Shown one piece after another: positions 58,457 to 64,000 of a stretch of DNA of 64,000 nt. This DNA comes from Buxus sempervirens. Lineage: Eukaryota; Streptophyta; Magnoliopsida; Buxales; Buxaceae. Where the stretch lies: positions 39,921,949 through 39,985,948 of the forward strand of contig OX387182.1 in the NCBI GenBank assembly GCA_947561395.2, written 5' to 3'. Below the pieces are notes generated by a model. That model made no database searches. It was given only the letters and a program-made list of their open reading frames with translations, and was not told the origin of the DNA. Both the position numbers and the translations under genes were made by a program. Within the stretch, counting starts at the first letter, position 1, and the number at the start of each line of letters is the position of its first letter.

Positions 58457-60152
58457 GCTGAAATGGCCCTTTTTGACTCATTTTTTCACCAGATCATGTT
58501 ATTTTCATTCCCACTTGATGTTCATCTTGACTTGGCCTTTAAACCCTGCCCCAAATTGGGTTTTGACATCATACTTGCTAAAATTCACAAATTCATGAGG
58601 GTACTTGTCCCTCCAAAGTGATACACCAATTCATGGATCTTGTACACTTGGTTGCCTCCTACATGGACTTTGGGTAGGATGACTTTTAAATTGAGTTGGA
58701 AACTCATCCTATAGGTTACACCAACCTTAGGTTATATATATTTTTGGGAAAAATTTCATCCCAAGCATATCGACACCATGGCTTTTAATTTACATGAAGA
58801 TAAAAAAAAACATGGCTTTACCTTGCTCCCTTGTGTTACCTTCAATATGGTATTCATATTATACATTGGCCTGTGAAACATGCAAACGGCCTTCCCACAT
58901 TTACACCCAATTCCCCAAACTTAATTGTGTACTTTTGGCTGAAAACGTGTTTCTCCACCTTCAAGCGTATGGTTTTTGAGTTTTGGCTTAATTGGCAACT
59001 TAGAACTCAAGTCTAGTGATGCCCGGAATAGAATCACAAATCCCATTGTCATCACATCATTGACTCAAATTCTAAGGTAAATGTTTTCACTTTCGCTTTC
59101 TGAAGTATCGACCTCGATGCGCCAAGCTACACACATTCGGGTTCAACTTCCTATAGGTAATGAGTAGGCTGTGCAAAGTGTTTATAGTACTCATGTGCAT
59201 TTTGAATTTTGAGGTACATTCACAACGTCCCAGCCCCTTGCCACTCTTTTCGTAGCCATGCATACAATTTCAAACCAAGGCATATGACATTATATTGAAA
59301 GCAAAACATAAGCAAGCAAGGTAGTAAAAGCAACTCAATATGCACATAATTACTACATACCCAAGAGGCATCATACAAGCATGTTATCATATTGTACAAA
59401 CAACCATTAGATCATGAAAAGCATGCTCAAAACATCCCATAAATTTCCAGATTTCATGCTCAAGGTACTTATTCCCACCCAAATTGAAGCCTAAAAATAC
59501 AGCAAATAGATGAATTGTACAAGAAGCTTTTAACCGGAGAAAACATGCTTGAAACCCCTCCAAACCTCTACTGAATTCTGGGTTTTATGGTCTCATTTTC
59601 ATGCTCAAAGTGCATTGTTTATACCTCCAATTGAAGTCAAAAATACAGCAACTAAGAGTTTGGTACAATAGGCATTTTAATTAGGGGAAACATGCTTGAA
59701 GATCTCCAAAATAGCTACTGAATTTCCAGATTTCTTGCTCTTAATTCTTTATGTTCAACATGCATCATTAAAGCCTAAAAAAATCCAGCAACTAAAATAG
59801 GGTACAAGAAGTGTGTTAATTGGGGAAAACATGCTTGAAAACCCCCAAAAATGCCCACTGAGTTTGCTGAATTTATGCTCTTCAATTTCATGCTCAAAAT
59901 GTGGCATTATACCCCTAAAGCAAAGCATGTTAAAAAATACAATATATAAACATGTATGACAAGACAAGGACCCTAAACATGATTATAGGCATACACAAAT
60001 AATGCACACATGACCTTATCCTTATGAACCTTCTAGTCACACAAATCAGATTTGAAATACATCAATATGCACCAATAAAATAGGCAAAATAGCAAGCATT
60101 CAAAAATAAAGAAAAAGCATGAACAAATACACAAAATGGCTTAAATCCACAA

Positions 60153-60171
60153 GTCCCCAGCAGAGTCGCCA
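60153..60171 (-). other. Primer binding site of element B
   Basis: The minus strand reads TGGCGACTCTGCTGGGGAC, two bases after the LTR end at 60174. Same PBS as element A, without its mutation. Confidence 0.8.
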
Positions 60172-60173
60172 GT

Positions 60174-61925
60174 TGTGAGACATGGAAAAATCACCTAGAA
60201 TGATTCCCCTCCGTCATCACACGGACTCAACGAAAATGGGAGAGTCGCCACCTTCCAATTTTGGGGTGTGAATGGACACCAAAAATCATCAAAAAAGCAA
60301 AAAGGCAAATACTAGAGTAAAAATAACTCTACTTGAAAATAAAACCCAGAGATGGGTAAGGGGATTAGATTATGAACGGGGGAAGGTGTTAGGCACCCCC
60401 ATTCACCCACACAAGGTGGTTGCCAAGTGTTGTTCATGCTAAAAAAATGAGAAAGCTTGCTAAAATAATCAAAAACCTTGAAAAAGGATTAAGCAAATGT
60501 ATGATACTTCCACATGAGAAATCCAAATGAATTCCAGATCCTCTTTAATGTCAATATCACTTTTGGGATATCACCATTAGATGGAAATCAAAGCAAAAAG
60601 TGCACAAAACCAAGTTTAGTCAAATCCAGAAAACTCGGTAAAAGATAGTGCCATTAATCTTGAAATCATTCAAATCCAATTTAAATTGAATCAAACCAAA
60701 TCCATTTGAAAGATTATGATAAATAGAAGACTCATGCAAAGTTTCAATCAAATCCGATTAAAATCCTGGGAGTTATTCTCCTTTGAAATTTGCTGCTGAA
60801 GATAGTTAAAAGTGAAAAGTGGGCAACTTTGGAAATTCATTTAGAAAACTTGGCTCCACATAAATCCGTGAAATTTGGCATGAATTAAGTATATAGAGCC
60901 GTATTTCAAATGAAATTAACCTCATACAAAAATTCATTCGGATGTGCCTTGGGTGACCTCCCGAATAGGCCTCGAGGATCACATATTAACCCAGAAAAGT
61001 GTTGTTGAGCACTTTTTAGTAAATCTGTTACCCATGACACAAATGGAGTCAAAAAATTATGAAACCAACTGGATTTGAAATTAGACTTTCAAAGGAAAAC
61101 ACTGAAACAAGAATCACTCGAATCGGACTTAAAACGAGCACATGGAGCTCAGTCAAAGTGACAGGTTCCACAATCTGGCATGAATTGACCTATCAAATTC
61201 GACTGAGTGGTGTCAAAAATCCCCTCCATAAAAATTGATGAACTTTTGCAGACATAAACTATACAGCCTCACCTTTCCCATGGCTTTGGAATCACTCCAA
61301 AATTCATCCAGACGATGAAGTTACAAGTGTCCGAAGTTGGGGTACAGCTGCTGTCCAGTTTCAGCCTTTTTAAAGAAAATCAACTTAAAACAGTGATAAG
61401 GTGTGTGTGATCCGTGCAATATGAATCAAAATCATTTAAAAAAAGTTGAAGAACCTCTAGGAAGAAATAGGGCACAAGGTTAGCTGACCATTCCCTCCGA
61501 TTGGAGAGAATATGCCAAAAACCCCAAAATTGAGCAAAAATGCCCGAAACCGAGAGATTAAACCTAAAGGTCTTCAATACTTGCTTGAAATCATGTCGAA
61601 AACCATTAAGAAATATCCCAGAATTGTTTGGGGCTATTTATTCCAGATCTATCACAATGAATGTAATAAATCCGAAATATAAGCCGATTCCGACAAAATT
61701 AAGTGCTGTGTGTGTATGTGTAAAAATCATTTCTTCAATAACAACATATCATCATATGGCATTCATATCAATAAAATGAGGTTCTAAAAAGACCTAGGAT
61801 TCCGTTCCATTCTCGTTTCCCTTAGTTCTCTCTCCCCGTTTTACGGTTCTTCGAGATAATCTTGGGGTACTTTGATTATGAAACGGTTTTCATAGAATCA
61901 AAAGGCCATTCAACAAGGTTCTAGC
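60174..61925 (-). repeat. Element B 5' LTR, truncated by Copia insertion
   Basis: Matches 12406-14150 of the 3' LTR at high identity. It breaks off within the GTTCTAGC sequence at 61925, where a Copia LTR starts. The promoter half of the LTR should continue beyond the Copia element, outside the window. Confidence 0.9.
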
Positions 61926-63036
61926 TGTAAGTGTGAAAACTCACACTCCTGTTATGGCAAATGTTTGACAAATTATGTCTTCTAATAAATCTTCAAGATG
62001 TGCAGATTAAACAATGAAAATTCAGGGAATTTAGTAAAGAAGAAGAAGACGATGCTACCACACAGCTACTACGCCGCTGGTAGCCCAATGAAATGAAAGA
62101 TTTTCTACAGAGTATTTTATTGTAAAGGCACTTGCGAAGATTAACGCCGCTGCCACCCCGCTGGCAGCGCATAAGTGAATTAGTGTTTAGAAATAAAGGT
62201 CCGTGCACATGCCGCGTACTCTCCCGCTAGCAGCTCGCTGGCAGCGCGCTTTTAACTGATTCAACTTGTTCTGAGTGGGACTTGAGTTCGCTTCCAGCCG
62301 TCTACACCGATCGCTTCACGACGCCACCAGCGCTCGACGCGATCTGAGTTTTATTCTTTAAATAGACGTGTTGTAATTTTTAATTGGGACTTTTTTCTTT
62401 GGATCATTTTGATTTCGAATCTTGAGGTGTTTGAGATTCGATCAAATATTCTTTAGAGAGTCGGCGATCGAGTGAGGGGGAGATCTGAGATAGATCACCT
62501 GGAATTGAAGGTAGAGGATTCTTCTTCAATTCGGAACTTCATCTGATCGTGTGATTGCCTGGACTGGTGATCGGCTTTGATTGATGCGTAGGTGGATTCC
62601 TACTGCATTGGATCATCTCGGTGGATTCTGAGTTGATTGTTGCGATCTGGATTGATCGTGTTCTGCAGCTTGTGGATTCAAGCTGTGTTGCAGTTCGTGG
62701 ATTCGAACTGTGGATCACTGGTGAGTGATTGTCTGCTATCTGGACTGATCGTGTTCTGCAGCTTGTGGATTCAAGCTGTGTTGCAGTTCGTGGATTCGAA
62801 CTGTGGATTGCTGTTGAGTGAGTTCAATTGTAAAGGTTAAGTGTGTACTCCTTTGTAATTGTCTTTTCATTCAATAGTGGAAATTCGAAGGGTTAGTCGC
62901 TTCATATAGACTCGAGGTTTTTTCCTGGATCTGGATCCAGGTTTCCTCGTATAATTCTCTGTGTATTGTTTTCCGCATTGTTAAATTCTGAATTGTTGTA
63001 GATCGTGGACCTATAGAGTAATCCTCTACTCTTTCA
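61926..63036 (+). repeat. Copia 5' LTR
   Basis: 1,111 bp, TGTAAGTG...TTTCA. The first bases form a small hairpin GTGTGAAAACTCACAC. The U3 part has repeated CGCTGGCAGCG-like motifs (62065-62255). A 93-bp tandem duplication lies at 62646-62831. Confidence 0.85.
62646..62831 (+). repeat. 93-bp tandem duplication in the Copia LTR
   Basis: Two copies beginning TCTGGATTGATCGTG and TCTGGACTGATCGTG, each with TGTGGATTCAAGCTGTG and CGTGGATTCGAACTGTG sub-repeats. Confidence 0.9.
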
Positions 63037-63096
63037 AGTGGTATCAGAGCCTATTCACTTTGAATTGCTATACAAAGTGTGATCTAGATCTATAGA

Positions 63097-64000
63097 ATGG
63101 ATTTTGGAAAAGAAGGAGGATCTGCCTCTAGACCTCCATTATTTGAAGGTAACAATTATTCTTACTGGAAAGCAAGAATGAGAGCTTACCTAAAATCAAT
63201 CGATGAGCGTGTCTAGCTCTCGGTTTGTAATGGCTATCATCCACCTGAGATCACAACAGAAAGAGGTGTTGTGATCCCTAAACCTCATGATCAGTGGACT
63301 AAAACTAAATCTGATCAATGTGGATGGAACAACAAGGCAATGAATGCCTTATTTTGTGCTGTTAGTGTTGAGGAATTCAGGAGAATTTCCTTATGTGAAG
63401 TTGCTAAGGAAGCTTGGGACATTCTTGAGGTCACTCATGAAGGAACCTCAGCTGTCAAGCTTTCCAGACTTCAAAGACTTACTACATCTTTCGAAACTCT
63501 ATATATGAAAGATGATGAGTCTTTTGATGAGTTTTATGCTAAACTCTCAGATATTGTTAATTCTAGTTTTAATCTTGGAGAAAAATCTCTACATCAAAGG
63601 TTATTAGAAAAATCTTAAGATCTTTGCCTGAAAAATTCAGACCTAAAGTAACTGCAATTCAAGAGGCAAAAGATGTAGATAACATGAGAATTGAAGATCT
63701 GGTAGGATCTTTACAGACTTATGAGCTAGATCTAAATATTCCTAAAAGAAGTAAAGGAATAGCTCTAAAATCTGTAAAATCTGTAAATACTAAAGAATCA
63801 GATAATTCTAATGTTGATATGGATGAACTTGTTCTCTTAGCCAAAAAGTTTAAGAAAATGTTTAAAAAGAGACAATCCAATCCTTCATCATCCATGGACA
63901 GATCTAATAGGAGATCTGATAAGAAAATGTCTGATCCAAGAAAGGAGAAGAAATTTTTTTAGAATGATGAAGTCCAATGTTACAAATGTAGAGGATTTGG
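63097..64000 (+). pseudogene. gag: Copia gag, truncated by window edge
   Basis: The start ATG at 63097 gives MDFGKEGGSASRPPLFEG then YSYWKARMRAYLKSIDERV, the N-terminus of Copia GAG (UBN2-type), with AKEAWDILEVTHEGT and LSRLQRLTTSFETLYM further on. A zinc knuckle begins at the edge (CYKCRGFG). TAG at 63214-63216 (relatives have Trp), a 1-nt frameshift near 63605, and TAG at 63961 show it is defective. Confidence 0.88.

Larger units (their letters stand above)
57000..60152 (-). other. Element B leader
   Basis: Untranslated region between PBS and gag, about 3.1 kb. It holds a 75-bp tandem array (57250-57990), a TATCCGAC palindrome array (58313-58456) and, near 59400-59900, three or four loose repeats around GGGGAAAACATGCTTGAA. 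No credible gene. Confidence 0.6.
12406..61925 (-). mobile_element. Element B: Ogre/Tat-related, gag-only LTR retrotransposon, heavily nested
   Basis: On the minus strand: 5' LTR (60174-61925, cut by a Copia element), PBS 60171-60153, long leader, gag (56984-55507), degenerate post-protease linker (25077-24673 and about 21335-21100), PPT 15359-15344 and 3' LTR 15343-12406. Removing insertions leaves about 8 kb of internal sequence plus two LTRs near 2.95 kb. I find no RT, RNase H or integrase, so B looks non-autonomous. Insertions: solo LTRs 16133-19245, 21336-24423 and 25078-55501. LTR ends, PBS and PPT closely match element A. Left flank ggttg (12401-12405) is the candidate TSD; the partner is outside the window. 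Confidence 0.8.
61926..64000 (+). mobile_element. Ty1-copia element (SIRE-like), 5' part
   Basis: LTR 61926-63036, PBS TGGTATCAGAGC at 63039-63050 (initiator tRNA-Met type, usual for plant Copia), gag from 63097, running off the window. Candidate left TSD ctagc (61921-61925). The gag type and 1.1-kb LTR fit the SIRE lineage, but pol is not visible. Confidence 0.85.

Noticed and set aside
62637-62840. 67-codon frame with internal repeat in the Copia LTR
   Set aside because: Produced by the 93-bp tandem duplication within the LTR.

Overview
The window is nuclear DNA of a flowering plant, probably one with a large, retrotransposon-dominated genome. Evidence: plant-type LTR retrotransposons (Ogre/Tat and Copia), a CACTA terminus, a COMT-like O-methyltransferase with small GT-AG introns, and HSP70 and norcoclaurine-synthase-like gene fragments. 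I cannot name the species. There are no bacterial, organellar or CRISPR features. Most long open frames are remnants of transposons or shadows of repeats.

Layout. 1-5640: no recognisable gene. 6061-6383: one end of a CACTA transposon with eight subterminal hairpins, abutting a fossil gypsy gag (6386-6622). 6944-8558 (minus): the one ordinary host gene, a four-exon O-methyltransferase with clean splice sites but a TAG at codon 9, plus a 155-bp duplication of its 3' end. 10720-12405: left part of a probable hAT element carrying pieces of a PR10/norcoclaurine-synthase-like gene and of an HSP70 gene. From 12406 to past the right edge is a pile of nested retrotransposons that can be dated relative to each other by target-site duplications (TSDs).

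Nesting order. Element B (minus strand, Ogre/Tat-like, gag but no recognisable RT or integrase) runs from its 3' LTR (12406-15343) to its 5' LTR (60174-61925, cut by a Copia element at 61926). Into B went solo LTRs at 16133-19245 and 21336-24423, and a solo LTR of B's own family (25078-55501, TSD cttcc). Into that solo LTR went element A, a complete plus-strand Ogre/Tat element (26598-54062, TSD aaaac). Into A went a solo LTR (42579-48903), which itself received another in opposite orientation (43049-45797, TSD gaagt).

Element A is the most interesting object. It has LTRs, PBS, PPT and a frameshifted gag-pro-pol with dual RNase H. Between pol and the 3' LTR it carries two genes on the opposite strand: a two-exon DUF7745-like protein (aORF1, 39112-40897) and a six-exon plant-mobile-domain protein (aORF2, 41367-50561) with an apparent 5'UTR intron. 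Every intron is GT-AG and phase 0. Short GC-rich palindrome arrays (ACGGGC...GCCCGT) sit in the LTR promoters, before gag, and before both antisense genes. Element B has arrays at the corresponding LTR and leader places but built from a different palindrome (TATCCGAC...GTCGGATA). I suggest, as inference only, that these are cis-regulatory modules and that the antisense PMD/DUF7745 proteins may act on expression or silencing of the element.
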